The position numbers were made by a program, and so were the translations under genes. From Planctomycetota bacterium (GTDB lineage: Bacteria; Planctomycetota; Phycisphaerae; Phycisphaerales; UBA5793): DNA of 64,000 nucleotides. The stretch is taken from contig JABFGK010000001.1 in NCBI GenBank assembly GCA_013112555.1, positions 2,578,581-2,642,580 of the forward strand. Direction: 5' to 3'. Numbering within the stretch: the stretch's first letter is position 1; each line of letters opens with the position of its first letter. The notes beneath the pieces were generated by a model. It was not told the DNA's origin. It did not search any database and saw nothing but the letters and a program-made list of their open reading frames with translations. This document shows, one piece after another, positions 37,721-47,138 of this stretch.

Positions 37721-40141
37721 ATGACCCCCAATACCCACCAGTTTCCAACTTCATACAGGCACAAAAGCCCCAGCAGCCGGCACCCGGGACGACTCGAAAC
37801 GACTCCAACCGCCTGCCTCTGGACCATCCTGCTGCTGACACTCCTCGGGCTGATGCCCATCCCGGCACTGGCCTCCGGGTTGCTGATCGTCGATACGCCG
37901 GGCGTCCCCCCGTTGCGCATCGTGGATCACTTCGTGCGGGCCGAGATCAGGGATCGTGTCGGGTACACGACCATCAAACAGACGTTCGAAAACACATCCG
38001 ACCAGCGACTGGAAGGGACGTACATCTTCCCGATCCCCGAAGGTGCTGACATCACCGACTTCCAGATGACCTTCAACGGCAAGATGGTCAAGGGCGAAGT
38101 GCTGCCGGCCAAAGAGGCCCGTGAGATATACGAGGCGATTGTCAGGCAGCAGCGCGACCCCGGGCTGATCGAGTTCATCGGCAATCGGCTGATGCGCTGC
38201 CGCATCTTCCCGATCGAACCGAAGTCCAAGACCGACATTCAGATCACCTACCAGCAGATTTGCGAGCCCATGTCGGGCATGTGGAAGTACCACTATCCGC
38301 TGCGGACGCCGGGCACGAACAGCTCGGTCTACGGCACACTCCGATTTGAAGTGAGCATCGAGAGCACCGAGCCGCTGCGCGGCGTGTGGTCCCCGACGCA
38401 TGACGTCGAAGTCGTCCGCCACGGCGATCACGAAGCGGTCGTGGCCTACGAAAAATCAGGCGGGAGTCTCGACAGCGACTTCCTGGTCATGTACGACTCC
38501 GAGGACTCGGACGTCGGCATGTCACTCGTGACTTATCGCGAAAACGAAGTGGACCCGGGCTACTTCCTGATGCTGCTGTGCCCGAAGCAACTGTGGGAAG
38601 ACCGGAAGCATGTGCCGCAGGATTACGTCTTTGTCGTTGATACCTCCGGCTCGATGGCCGGCGAGAAGATAGACCAGGCACGCGAGGCGCTGGCATACTG
38701 TGTGAACACGCTGGAAGACGGGGACCGGTTCTCAGTCGTGCGATTCTCAACCGGGTACGACCTGTTGTTTGATGAACTGCGTGACGCCTCGGCCGAGACT
38801 CGTAGGACGGCCTGTGACACGATCAAGAAGTACAACGCAACCGGCGGGACGAACATTTACGATGCGCTGAAGGCCGCAGCACAACTCAGGCCGGCTGACT
38901 CGGACCGGCCGTTCCTGGTCGTGTTCCTGACCGACGGCCAGGGCGAGCGATCGCGCGAAGACATTGAGGCCATGTTCAAGGAGGAAACCGGGTCGTATGC
39001 GAAGCATGTACGCCTCTTCCCGTTCGGTGTGGGGCACAATGTGAACACGAAACTGCTCGATGCACTGGGAACCGGCTTCGGCGGGGACCCGACCTATGTT
39101 CAGCCGGGTGAGAACCTGGAATACGTGCTCGGCGACTTCTTCTCGATCATGAGCGAACCGGTGTTGACGGATCTGCGGCTGTCGCTGCCGGATGCCATGA
39201 TCACCGACAAGTTCCCGACGGACCCGGGTGATCTGTATCACGGGCGTCAACTCGTGCTGGCCGGCCGATTTGACAAACCGGTCACAGGCGATGTGGTGCT
39301 CAAGGCCAGGCGCGGGAACGAAGACGTCGAGTACCGATGGGAAGGGATTGACTTCCAGTCAGATCGCTCGGCCCATTATGTGGCCGGCATCTGGGCCGGT
39401 CGGAAGATTGCATATCTGATTGATCGCATTCGTCTGGTCGGTGAATCGGACGAGTTGGTGAGTGAGATCCTTGCGTTATCGCAGCAATTCGGGATCCAGA
39501 CGCCGTACTCGAGTTGGCTGGTGAACCCGGAGGGCCGGCCGATGCCGGGACGCGGCCGCCGCACTGATGATCTGTTCCTCGGGCGACCGGCAGCAGCCGA
39601 GCAGCTGCAAAGACTGGCACCGATGGAGGAAATGGGCGCACCGGCCGATGCTGCCTCTGAGCCGGGACTCAGTAGTGGCAAGGGTGGCGAAGCCTTCTAC
39701 TTCGGTTCAGGCGGGGGCCGTGGCGGACGCAGTGTTCAGGATGCCGTGGCAGCCGAGAGCGGGGCCCTGGCTGCCCGCGTCTCCACACGAAACGCGCAGA
39801 TGCGCAAGGCTGACTCGCTTGATGAAGACGGCAAACTGAATCAGGCAGCGTTGGCCATGCGAACCATCGATGGTCGGGATTATCACAACATCAACGGGAT
39901 TCTGGTGGATTCCGCGTTCACGGATAAGTCAGAGGTCATCGAGATCAAGTTCGCTTCCGATGCGTACTTTGACCTCGTCATGAATCGCGAGGACCTGCGC
40001 AAGGCACTGTCTGCAGCGAAGTATGTGATCGTGATGGTCGGCGAGAATCGGGCCGTGTTTGTCCGCGATCAGGCCGGCCTGGAGACACTGACCGACAAGC
40101 AGCGGTCGACGATGTGGAAGATTGAGAAGCCTGACAAGTAA
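37721..40141 (+). CDS. VIT domain + VWA domain protein (inter-alpha-trypsin-inhibitor-like)
   Basis: VGYTTIKQTFENTSDQRLEGTYIFPIPEGADITDFQMTFNGKMVKGEVLPAKEAREIYE (VIT); DYVFVVDTSGSMAGEKIDQAREAL (MIDAS, VWA). Confidence 0.93.
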   Translation: MTPNTHQFPTSYRHKSPSSRHPGRLETTPTACLWTILLLTLLGLMPIPALASGLLIVDTPGVPPLRIVDHFVRAEIRDRVGYTTIKQTFENTSDQRLEGTYIFPIPEGADITDFQMTFNGKMVKGEVLPAKEAREIYEAIVRQQRDPGLIEFIGNRLMRCRIFPIEPKSKTDIQITYQQICEPMSGMWKYHYPLRTPGTNSSVYGTLRFEVSIESTEPLRGVWSPTHDVEVVRHGDHEAVVAYEKSGGSLDSDFLVMYDSEDSDVGMSLVTYRENEVDPGYFLMLLCPKQLWEDRKHVPQDYVFVVDTSGSMAGEKIDQAREALAYCVNTLEDGDRFSVVRFSTGYDLLFDELRDASAETRRTACDTIKKYNATGGTNIYDALKAAAQLRPADSDRPFLVVFLTDGQGERSREDIEAMFKEETGSYAKHVRLFPFGVGHNVNTKLLDALGTGFGGDPTYVQPGENLEYVLGDFFSIMSEPVLTDLRLSLPDAMITDKFPTDPGDLYHGRQLVLAGRFDKPVTGDVVLKARRGNEDVEYRWEGIDFQSDRSAHYVAGIWAGRKIAYLIDRIRLVGESDELVSEILALSQQFGIQTPYSSWLVNPEGRPMPGRGRRTDDLFLGRPAAAEQLQRLAPMEEMGAPADAASEPGLSSGKGGEAFYFGSGGGRGGRSVQDAVAAESGALAARVSTRNAQMRKADSLDEDGKLNQAALAMRTIDGRDYHNINGILVDSAFTDKSEVIEIKFASDAYFDLVMNREDLRKALSAAKYVIVMVGENRAVFVRDQAGLETLTDKQRSTMWKIEKPDK

Positions 40142-40175
40142 CTCCACAGGCCTCCATGACCCGCCTGTGAACCAC

Positions 40176-40212
40176 GGCCCCGTGTGCGTACCCACATGGG
40201 GCTGTTTTTTGT
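40176..40212 (+). terminator. Rho-independent terminator
   Basis: GGCCCCGTGTG cgtac CCACATGGGGC TGTTTTTT. Confidence 0.75.
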
Positions 40213-40240
40213 GCGCCAGAAGTGACTCGGAGGATGCTGG

Positions 40241-40516
40241 CTACCAGGCTTCGAACATCCGGGCATCGGTGCCGTTGGGCCCGATGGTTGCCGTCACCCG
40301 CCGGCCACAGTGTGGGCACTGGCCGACGTAGCGCGTGCCGTCCGGGGTCCGGTTGGCCCGGCCATAGGTAGAACAACAGCGATACCACACCATCAGCCAG
40401 GGCTTGCTCGCCTGCTGGGACGCTGCACGTCTCGACGGTACCGGTTGTCGATTTGATGGTCCTGTCACGCTCCCGGTTATCGGCTGTTCAGGCTGCACGG
40501 GTTGAGCGAAAGGCAC
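40241..40516 (-). CDS. Small putative zinc-ribbon-like protein
   Basis: C-terminal WYRCCSTYGRANRTPDGTRYVGQCPHCGRRVTATIGPNGTDARMFEAW with two Cys pairs. Confidence 0.5.
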   Translation of the reverse strand: MPFAQPVQPEQPITGSVTGPSNRQPVPSRRAASQQASKPWLMVWYRCCSTYGRANRTPDGTRYVGQCPHCGRRVTATIGPNGTDARMFEAW

Positions 40517-40623
40517 GAACGTGAAAACGACGAACGAGACACAGACTCGATCGGCGTCTGGTGTGACGATCTTCGCTTAACAGGTGCCGTGGAACAGTCG
40601 ATGAACAGGACGATGGACCGATC

Positions 40624-41208
40624 GTGACATCGATATCTGATCGGTGCGCACGGTCCACCGCCGTTATTTCCACGCAGATGGGTCCGGGGAGTATCTCCAT
40701 GTCGCGATCGATGGATCTGACCATCCGGCGCTTCGAGCGGAACGATATCGTTCTCGATGCGCTGCTGGAAGTCGATGAGTCGCAACGGGAGCAAGTGGTC
40801 TTCTCCTCGTCGAACCCACAGGCAGCGAATGCACATACCTTGAAGGTGACGCTGGCGGACGTGGGAGACGGCGGCGTCGGGATTCAGACGAGCGTCTTTC
40901 TGCCACGGGGCCTCAAGGCACGGGTCCGGGTGATGGCACCACGGCTGGAATCGCAGGATGGCGAGACGGCCAATCAGCGAGATCCTCAGGGTGAAGCGAC
41001 GACCGAGGTCTTGTTTGAGCATGGCGTTCAGGTCCGCCGGGTCGAACTGACCAGTCGGATTCCGACCTTCTTTATCGGCATGAGTTTCGAAAACGCTGCG
41101 CCTGACATGAGTCAGCAGGTTGAAGCATTCATGGCCAGGGCCAGTGAAGTGTTTCGCGCGGTCAACATGGCCAGGCTGGAGGCAATGGAGCGCGGCGATG
41201 TTGCATGA
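40624..41208 (+). CDS. PilZ-like domain protein (start possibly 40699)
   Basis: TLKVTLADVGDGGVGIQTSVFLPRGLKARVRV pattern; overlaps the start of the GspE/PilB gene. Confidence 0.4.
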   Translation: MTSISDRCARSTAVISTQMGPGSISMSRSMDLTIRRFERNDIVLDALLEVDESQREQVVFSSSNPQAANAHTLKVTLADVGDGGVGIQTSVFLPRGLKARVRVMAPRLESQDGETANQRDPQGEATTEVLFEHGVQVRRVELTSRIPTFFIGMSFENAAPDMSQQVEAFMARASEVFRAVNMARLEAMERGDVA

Positions 41209-42907
41209 CGGCTCTGAATTCCTCGAACGAGCCCTTGTTGAAGAGGGGCTGATCAAGCAGCAGCAACTCGAGGAGGCTCGCGCGCTGGCCGAGGAGGCGT
41301 CCTGCTCACTCGATGATGCGATCGTCACACTCGGGTTTGTGGACGGGCGACGGATCGCGCTGACCAAGGCACAGATCTGCGAAGCCCCGTTTGCCGATGT
41401 GACCCGCTTCGAGATCAACCAGAAAAACTGCTCCTGCATCCCCCGGGCGGTTGCCGAACAGCACAACGTCTTCCCATTGTTCGTCTTTGACAACGTCGTC
41501 ACGCTCGGAACGACCGACCCGCTCAACATTGCAGCGCTCGACCAGGTGCGGCAGATTGTCAAACGTGACGTCGATGCCGTCCAATGCGAAGCAAAGCCGC
41601 TGCGCGAGTTAATATCGAGAGCCTACAGCCTCTCGAGCGGCGTGACAGAGGAGTCGGCCTCTGACTCGGATGACGGGAAGGCGACGCGCGGGAGTTCGGA
41701 TCACGATGAGGAGACCGGGCCGATCGTCGCAGCCGTCAACACGCTGCTGAGCGATGCGATTGCCGTCGGTGCCTCAGACATTCACCTGAACCCGGATCAG
41801 CACGATCTCGTGCTGCGATTCCGTGTGGACGGTGTGCTGCAGAAGCGACAGGGACCGCCGCTGAGCATGCACCCGAAACTCGTCCAGCGATTCAAGGTCA
41901 TGTCGCAGTTGGACCTGACGCAGACGCGCCGGCCACAGGACGGCAAGTTCCGCTTTCACCACGGGGATCGGACGGTCGACGTTCGTGTGAGCATTCTGCC
42001 CACGATCACCGGCGAAAACGTCGTGCTGCGATTGCTCAATACACAGACCTCCATCCTCAGTTTCCGTGACCTCGGCCTGCCGACCGATGCCATCGAACGG
42101 CTGGACATGGTCCTGAAACAGCCATACGGCATGTTCCTCGTGACCGGCCCGACCGGGAGCGGCAAGACGACGACGCTGTACACGGCGTTGTCCAAGATGA
42201 ACACGCCGGATCGAAACATCATGACGATTGAGGATCCGGTCGAGGTGCGTCTCCCGCTGATTCGACAGATCCAGGTGAATGCTGACATCAACCTCACGTT
42301 TGCGACCGCACTGCGGTCCATTCTGCGTCAGGATCCCGATGTCATCCTGGTGGGTGAGATTCGCGATCTCGAAACGGCCACGATTGCCCTGCAGGCATCG
42401 CTGACCGGCCATTTCGTCCTCAGTACGTTGCATACGAATGACGCCCCGAGTGCGGTGGCGCGTTTGCGCGACTTCGGGCTGCCGCCGTTTGTCATCAACT
42501 CGGCATTGCTGGGCGTGATGGCTCAGCGTCTTGTCCGCCGTGTCTGTGAGCACTGCTCGCAGCCGGCCGAGATCGATCCCGTCCTGGCTCGCTACTTCCA
42601 GATTGAAGATCAATCCGGCTTTATTGAAGGGAAGGGGTGCGGGCGCTGTCTGCAAAGCGGCTTCAAGGGGCGCCTCGGCGTGTATGAACTCATGCAGGTC
42701 GACCCCGGCGTGCAGCGGGCCGTGGCCGAAGGACTCCCGACAGAACACATTCGCAAAGCATCCATCGAGGGTGGCATGCGCCTGATGTGGCAGGACGGTC
42801 TCGAGAAAGCACAACTCGGCCTCACGACACTCTCTGAAGTGTCCAAAATGGTCTCCGTCACAGCCATCGAAGAGGTGACCGAACCGATGTTGAAGGAGAG
42901 CGCATGA
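41198..42907 (+). CDS. gspE: GspE/PilB-family secretion/pilus assembly ATPase
   Basis: VTGPTGSGKTTTLYTAL, MTIEDPVEVRLPLIRQIQVN, ILRQDPDVILVGEIRDLETATIALQASLTGHFVLSTLHTNDA, CXXC zinc site CEHC...CGRC. Confidence 0.97.
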   Translation: MLHDGSEFLERALVEEGLIKQQQLEEARALAEEASCSLDDAIVTLGFVDGRRIALTKAQICEAPFADVTRFEINQKNCSCIPRAVAEQHNVFPLFVFDNVVTLGTTDPLNIAALDQVRQIVKRDVDAVQCEAKPLRELISRAYSLSSGVTEESASDSDDGKATRGSSDHDEETGPIVAAVNTLLSDAIAVGASDIHLNPDQHDLVLRFRVDGVLQKRQGPPLSMHPKLVQRFKVMSQLDLTQTRRPQDGKFRFHHGDRTVDVRVSILPTITGENVVLRLLNTQTSILSFRDLGLPTDAIERLDMVLKQPYGMFLVTGPTGSGKTTTLYTALSKMNTPDRNIMTIEDPVEVRLPLIRQIQVNADINLTFATALRSILRQDPDVILVGEIRDLETATIALQASLTGHFVLSTLHTNDAPSAVARLRDFGLPPFVINSALLGVMAQRLVRRVCEHCSQPAEIDPVLARYFQIEDQSGFIEGKGCGRCLQSGFKGRLGVYELMQVDPGVQRAVAEGLPTEHIRKASIEGGMRLMWQDGLEKAQLGLTTLSEVSKMVSVTAIEEVTEPMLKESA

Positions 42908-44109
42908 GCGTTGCCTCATTCCAATACGAAGCGCTCACCGCAGACGGCGAAGTGCGCCAGGGCCTGACGAAGGCTGAGAACTGGCACGATGCGTATCGGC
43001 AGCTGGCCTCTGCAGGCCTGTCACCGATCACGATCTCACCGGAGAAGAAACGTCGATTCGGACGGCGCAAAAAGCGAATCTCACTGCGCGACCTGAGCCT
43101 GTTTACCTATCAATTCTCCGTGCTGATGGAGGCACGCCTGCCGATCTCCGAGGGTCTGCGCTCCATAGCAGAAGAGGAAACGCACGAGTCGCTCAAGGAG
43201 ATGGTGCTTGATATTGCTTCGCACATTGAGGCCGGCAGCACCGTCACCGATTCGCTGAAGCCCTACGAACATGTGTTCGGCGACGTCTATCTCGAAACGA
43301 TCCATGCAGCAGAGCAGAGCGGCAACATGGTGGCCGTGCTCGAGCATCTGTCCAAGATGCTTGATCAGGAAGTTGAGCGTCGGGCCTCGATTCGCTCGGC
43401 GTTGATCTACCCGCTGTGCGTCGTGTCAGCGCTGCTGTTGGCGGTCGTGTTTCTGATGATCTTTATCGTGCCCCGGTTTACGAAGATGTTCACCGAGCGC
43501 GACGTGGCATTGCCGTTGCCGACCAAACTGCTGATCGGGACGAGCCAGTTCATGATCAGTTACTGGTGGCTCGGTCTGATTCTGGTTATTGGATGTGCAA
43601 TGCTTCTCAAACAGATTCTTTCGATGCCTCAAGGGCGCGCGCTGGTTGACCGATATCTGTTTCGAATTCCAGTGGTCAGTCGCGCGCTGCAGGCCGCGGC
43701 GTTGGCGCGCTTCGCTCACGTCTTCAGCCTGTCACTGTCAAGCGGTCTGAGTCTGATCGATTGTCTGGAAATGAGTGGGCGGGCATCGGGGCGACCGTTG
43801 CTAATGCGTGATGCAAACTATCTGGCCGCACAGGTCGCCCAGGGCGGCCGCCTGGCTGATGCGCTGCCGCGGTGTGAGTACATCACCCGATTCGCACGTC
43901 GTCTCATCAGTGCCGGCGAGCAATCGGCAGAGATGCCGCGCATGTGCGGGATTATCGCTCGGCACTATGACCGGGAGGTGAGGTATCTCACAAAGAATGT
44001 GGCCACGATCATCGAGCCAATCCTGGTGCTCGTGCTGGCCTGCGTCGTGCTGTTTATTGCACTGGCCGTGTTCCTGCCCATGTGGAACATGATGAGCATT
44101 ATGGGATAA
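42904..44109 (+). CDS. gspF: GspF/PilC-family inner membrane protein
   Basis: FTYQFSVLMEARLPISEGL, ...LRSAL-type repeat, three TM segments, ATGA overlap with gspE. Confidence 0.95.
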   Translation: MSVASFQYEALTADGEVRQGLTKAENWHDAYRQLASAGLSPITISPEKKRRFGRRKKRISLRDLSLFTYQFSVLMEARLPISEGLRSIAEEETHESLKEMVLDIASHIEAGSTVTDSLKPYEHVFGDVYLETIHAAEQSGNMVAVLEHLSKMLDQEVERRASIRSALIYPLCVVSALLLAVVFLMIFIVPRFTKMFTERDVALPLPTKLLIGTSQFMISYWWLGLILVIGCAMLLKQILSMPQGRALVDRYLFRIPVVSRALQAAALARFAHVFSLSLSSGLSLIDCLEMSGRASGRPLLMRDANYLAAQVAQGGRLADALPRCEYITRFARRLISAGEQSAEMPRMCGIIARHYDREVRYLTKNVATIIEPILVLVLACVVLFIALAVFLPMWNMMSIMG

Positions 44110-44297
44110 GGCACTGCGCCGTGGCGTGGTGCTTCAGTCGACCGCTCACCATGCGTCGTTCAGGTGAGTGAGCGAGCGAGAGCGCAAATGAACGACAGAG
44201 GCGGAAGCGGTCCTTCGCGCCTGACCCGACTGCATGAGGGTAGGCCGGACCACGTCTTCACATCGAGAATCGTACTTGTCAGATAAAGGAGTACATC

Positions 44298-44720
44298 ATG
44301 CAGAGACACCGTGAACATCGATCATACGCATTTACGCTGATCGAACTCGTGGCCGTGATCATCGTGCTGGCCATTCTCTCGGGCGTGGCATTGCCGAAGT
44401 TCTTCGACTACTCGGCCAAGGCCAAGGAATCGGCATGCAAGGGTGCACTGGGTGGCGTCCGCGCTGCCGTGGCAAACTTCTATGCCAATGCCGCCATCAA
44501 CGGCTCGCCTGCCTACCCATCCCTGTCCGAGGTACAGTCGGTCGGCTCGGTGATGCAGGAGACGATTCCGGATAACCCGTACAACGGCTCCAACTCGATT
44601 TCGGCAGCCACCTATGACGCGTCCGACCCACCGGTCAGCGGCAGTGCCGGCTGGAACTATGACGCCAGCAGCGGCCGATTCTGGGCCAATTCGGATAACG
44701 TCGGCGAGAATGAGTGGTAA
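44298..44720 (+). CDS. GspG-type pseudopilin
   Basis: YAFTLIELVAVIIVLAILSGVALPKFFDYSAKAKESACKGALGGVRAAVANFY. Confidence 0.92.
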   Translation: MQRHREHRSYAFTLIELVAVIIVLAILSGVALPKFFDYSAKAKESACKGALGGVRAAVANFYANAAINGSPAYPSLSEVQSVGSVMQETIPDNPYNGSNSISAATYDASDPPVSGSAGWNYDASSGRFWANSDNVGENEW

Positions 44721-44864
44721 AGCGCGACGACCGAGCGCTGCAGGACGATCTCCCGCATCGCGCAACGCGTCTGCGCTTGAATACGCCACGCCACGCCATG
44801 AGTCGGTGTTGACCGCCTGTCTGTCTACGACTGACGTGGGTCAACACCAGGATCGGAGCAGGTC

Positions 44865-45464
44865 GTGCGTTCACCGACGGATGACACTCAGGCCTTGCGC
44901 TGCGCCGTGACGCGCTGCGTGCCGGCCTCTCGATCAACGGTGAGTCTCCCCCCGCCCGGTTGCGGCCGGTCCGGGTTCACGCTCATCGAGTTGGTCGCCG
45001 TCATGGTGATGGTCTCGATCGTCGGGCTCGTCGTGATTGTGCCGAGCATGTCCGATCTGACAACCAGTAGACAGTCCGGCGCTGCCACCCGCGTTTTGCA
45101 TGACATCCATGCAGCACGACAGCGGGCCATGGCCCGGGGAACACGGCTCTGGGTCGTGTTTGACGCCGACTCAGATCGCTACGACGTGTACGTGGAGCCG
45201 GCAGGCTCACCGGGTCGCGCCAATCGCATCCCGCTGGTCGATCCGGCCACCGGGAACGAAGTCGGACTGCAACTCAACGAGTGGCCGTATGCCGGCAGCG
45301 GGATCGATGCGATCGACGTGGCCGGGGGGACCGAAATCGGATTTGACTACCTGGGCCGGGCCCTAACCGAAGGCGAGCAGATCCTCACCCAGGACGGAAC
45401 AGTCACGCTGACCGGTGGGCATACGCTCACCATCGCAGCACGGACGGGTCATGTATACGAGTAA
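44865..45464 (+). CDS. GspH-type pseudopilin (start may be GTG 44940)
   Basis: GFTLIELVAVMVMVSIVGLVVIVPSMSDL. Confidence 0.88.
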   Translation: MRSPTDDTQALRCAVTRCVPASRSTVSLPPPGCGRSGFTLIELVAVMVMVSIVGLVVIVPSMSDLTTSRQSGAATRVLHDIHAARQRAMARGTRLWVVFDADSDRYDVYVEPAGSPGRANRIPLVDPATGNEVGLQLNEWPYAGSGIDAIDVAGGTEIGFDYLGRALTEGEQILTQDGTVTLTGGHTLTIAARTGHVYE

Positions 45465-45489
45465 CATACAACTCGGAGCCGGCCCTCCC

Positions 45490-45912
45490 GTGAGCAGACT
45501 CGATCGGCGTCGCGCCTTTACGTTGATCGAGACGATCGCGGCCGTGGTCGTATTGGCTATTGCAATCCCCCCACTGCTGCTGACTGCACGGCGAGCCACC
45601 ATTGATTCGGTCACGCCGATCATGTTCTCACGCGCCCGTTGGTTGGCCGTGGAAAAACTCGAAGATGTGATCGGCGACCGCCACAGCCCCCAGCGCGGGT
45701 ATGACTATCTCAGTTCGGGCAACTACCCAGCGGAGGACCCCGTCACGTCGGACCCGGGCTTCTCGCGCTCCGTGCAACTCAGTGAAACCGGGGCCGACCT
45801 GCAGACTCCCGGAACCGGATACATGACCGTGACGGTCACCGTCAGTTGGACTGATGCAACCGCAACCGTCCGCTCGCTGCAAATCGGAACCGTTCTGACA
45901 GAGTATGAATAA
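45490..45912 (+). CDS. GspI-type pseudopilin (start may be ATG 45451)
   Basis: RAFTLIETIAAVVVLAIAIPPLLLTARRATIDS. Confidence 0.85.
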   Translation: MSRLDRRRAFTLIETIAAVVVLAIAIPPLLLTARRATIDSVTPIMFSRARWLAVEKLEDVIGDRHSPQRGYDYLSSGNYPAEDPVTSDPGFSRSVQLSETGADLQTPGTGYMTVTVTVSWTDATATVRSLQIGTVLTEYE

Positions 45913-45914
45913 CG

Positions 45915-46481
45915 ATGTCACACAGCCGAACAGACCGACGACTCCGCCTCTCGGCTTCGGGGTTTACCCTCGTGGAGACGATTGCCGTCATCACGGTGCT
46001 GGCCGTGATCGGGTCGATGGTCTCGATGCTGCTGCTGACTTCGAGTACGGGGTATCACGACGCCTCGGTCCAGGGACAGTTGCATGTGGAGACAAGCAGC
46101 GCTCTGGATCGGGTCGTTCGTGAGTTTCGGCAAATCGAGGCTGTTGATGATGGGCAAGGCAGCCTGATGCCGGATATTACATCGGCTGCAGAGAATGCCA
46201 TTGCCTGGTCCACGGACAGCAGCCTGAGTGTGAACGGCGATCAGCAGTTGATTCTGCGGCTCGGCGGCACCGACTCCGTCCTCGCAACCGATGTCACTGC
46301 ACTCGCACTGGACTACCTTGATGGAACCGCCTCCTCGTTGCTCTCGGGAGGGCAGGTCCCCAACGGCAGTCTGCCCGACATCCGCAGACTGTCGATCAGC
46401 CTGACGGTCACACGCAGCGGCTTGAGCGACACACTCCACACGCGCCTGTTCCTGCGGTCCGTCATGGAGGGCACAGGATGA
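45915..46481 (+). CDS. GspJ-type pseudopilin
   Basis: SGFTLVETIAVITVLAVIGSMVSMLLLTSSTG. Confidence 0.85.
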   Translation: MSHSRTDRRLRLSASGFTLVETIAVITVLAVIGSMVSMLLLTSSTGYHDASVQGQLHVETSSALDRVVREFRQIEAVDDGQGSLMPDITSAAENAIAWSTDSSLSVNGDQQLILRLGGTDSVLATDVTALALDYLDGTASSLLSGGQVPNGSLPDIRRLSISLTVTRSGLSDTLHTRLFLRSVMEGTG

Positions 46482-46894
46482 GACACGAGAATCAACACGA
46501 TCTGCACAACACCCGCCGGAGCCGTGGGGCCGTCATTGCGGCCGTCGTCGTCCTGCTGCTGGCTGCCAACATTGCCATCATCGGCTTTGCGCTGACGGTC
46601 ACGTCGGATCAATCAATCGCCGTCGATCGGCTCGACACCGTCCGCGCGTTCTATGCCGCCGAGGCCGGCGTCAGCATGGCCGTCCGTGAACTGATGTTAA
46701 GTGAAGATGAGGATGGGGACGGCTCGATCGGTTCGATCTCAGACGACGGGAATCCGGATAATAACCCAACCCTCCCTCAGGCCAGTGTCGTCGTGACCGT
46801 CAGCACCGGCGGCGGGAGCGACGTGACGCTGACAAGCACCGGCTCAGCCGGCCAGTCACGACGCAGCCTGGAAGCGTTACTGAGTTCGTCCTAG
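46478..46894 (+). CDS. GspK/PilX-like minor pilin
   Basis: RGAVIAAVVVLLLAANIAIIGFALTVTSDQSIAVDRLDTVRAFYAAEAGVSMAVREL; ATGA overlap. Confidence 0.75.
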   Translation: MRHENQHDLHNTRRSRGAVIAAVVVLLLAANIAIIGFALTVTSDQSIAVDRLDTVRAFYAAEAGVSMAVRELMLSEDEDGDGSIGSISDDGNPDNNPTLPQASVVVTVSTGGGSDVTLTSTGSAGQSRRSLEALLSSS

Positions 46895-47138
46895 TGCGCG
46901 GTTACGTCAGGGAGAGAACAAACGCGTGGTTATCGGGTGCCTGTGCCATATCACAGCGTCACACAGGGAAACTTGTAGTGACTGATGGGTTCCGGACAAG
47001 CCGACTGACGTCACCGCGATCAATCCGGTGATCAGTCCATCCGAAGTGACCGATCGAGTTTGAGATTCTGAAGCCGGTGCGTTCGTGGGAGCAGGCCGGC
47101 GGCCGAGTGAGTCGTGATCCAGCCGTTGGGAGACTACC

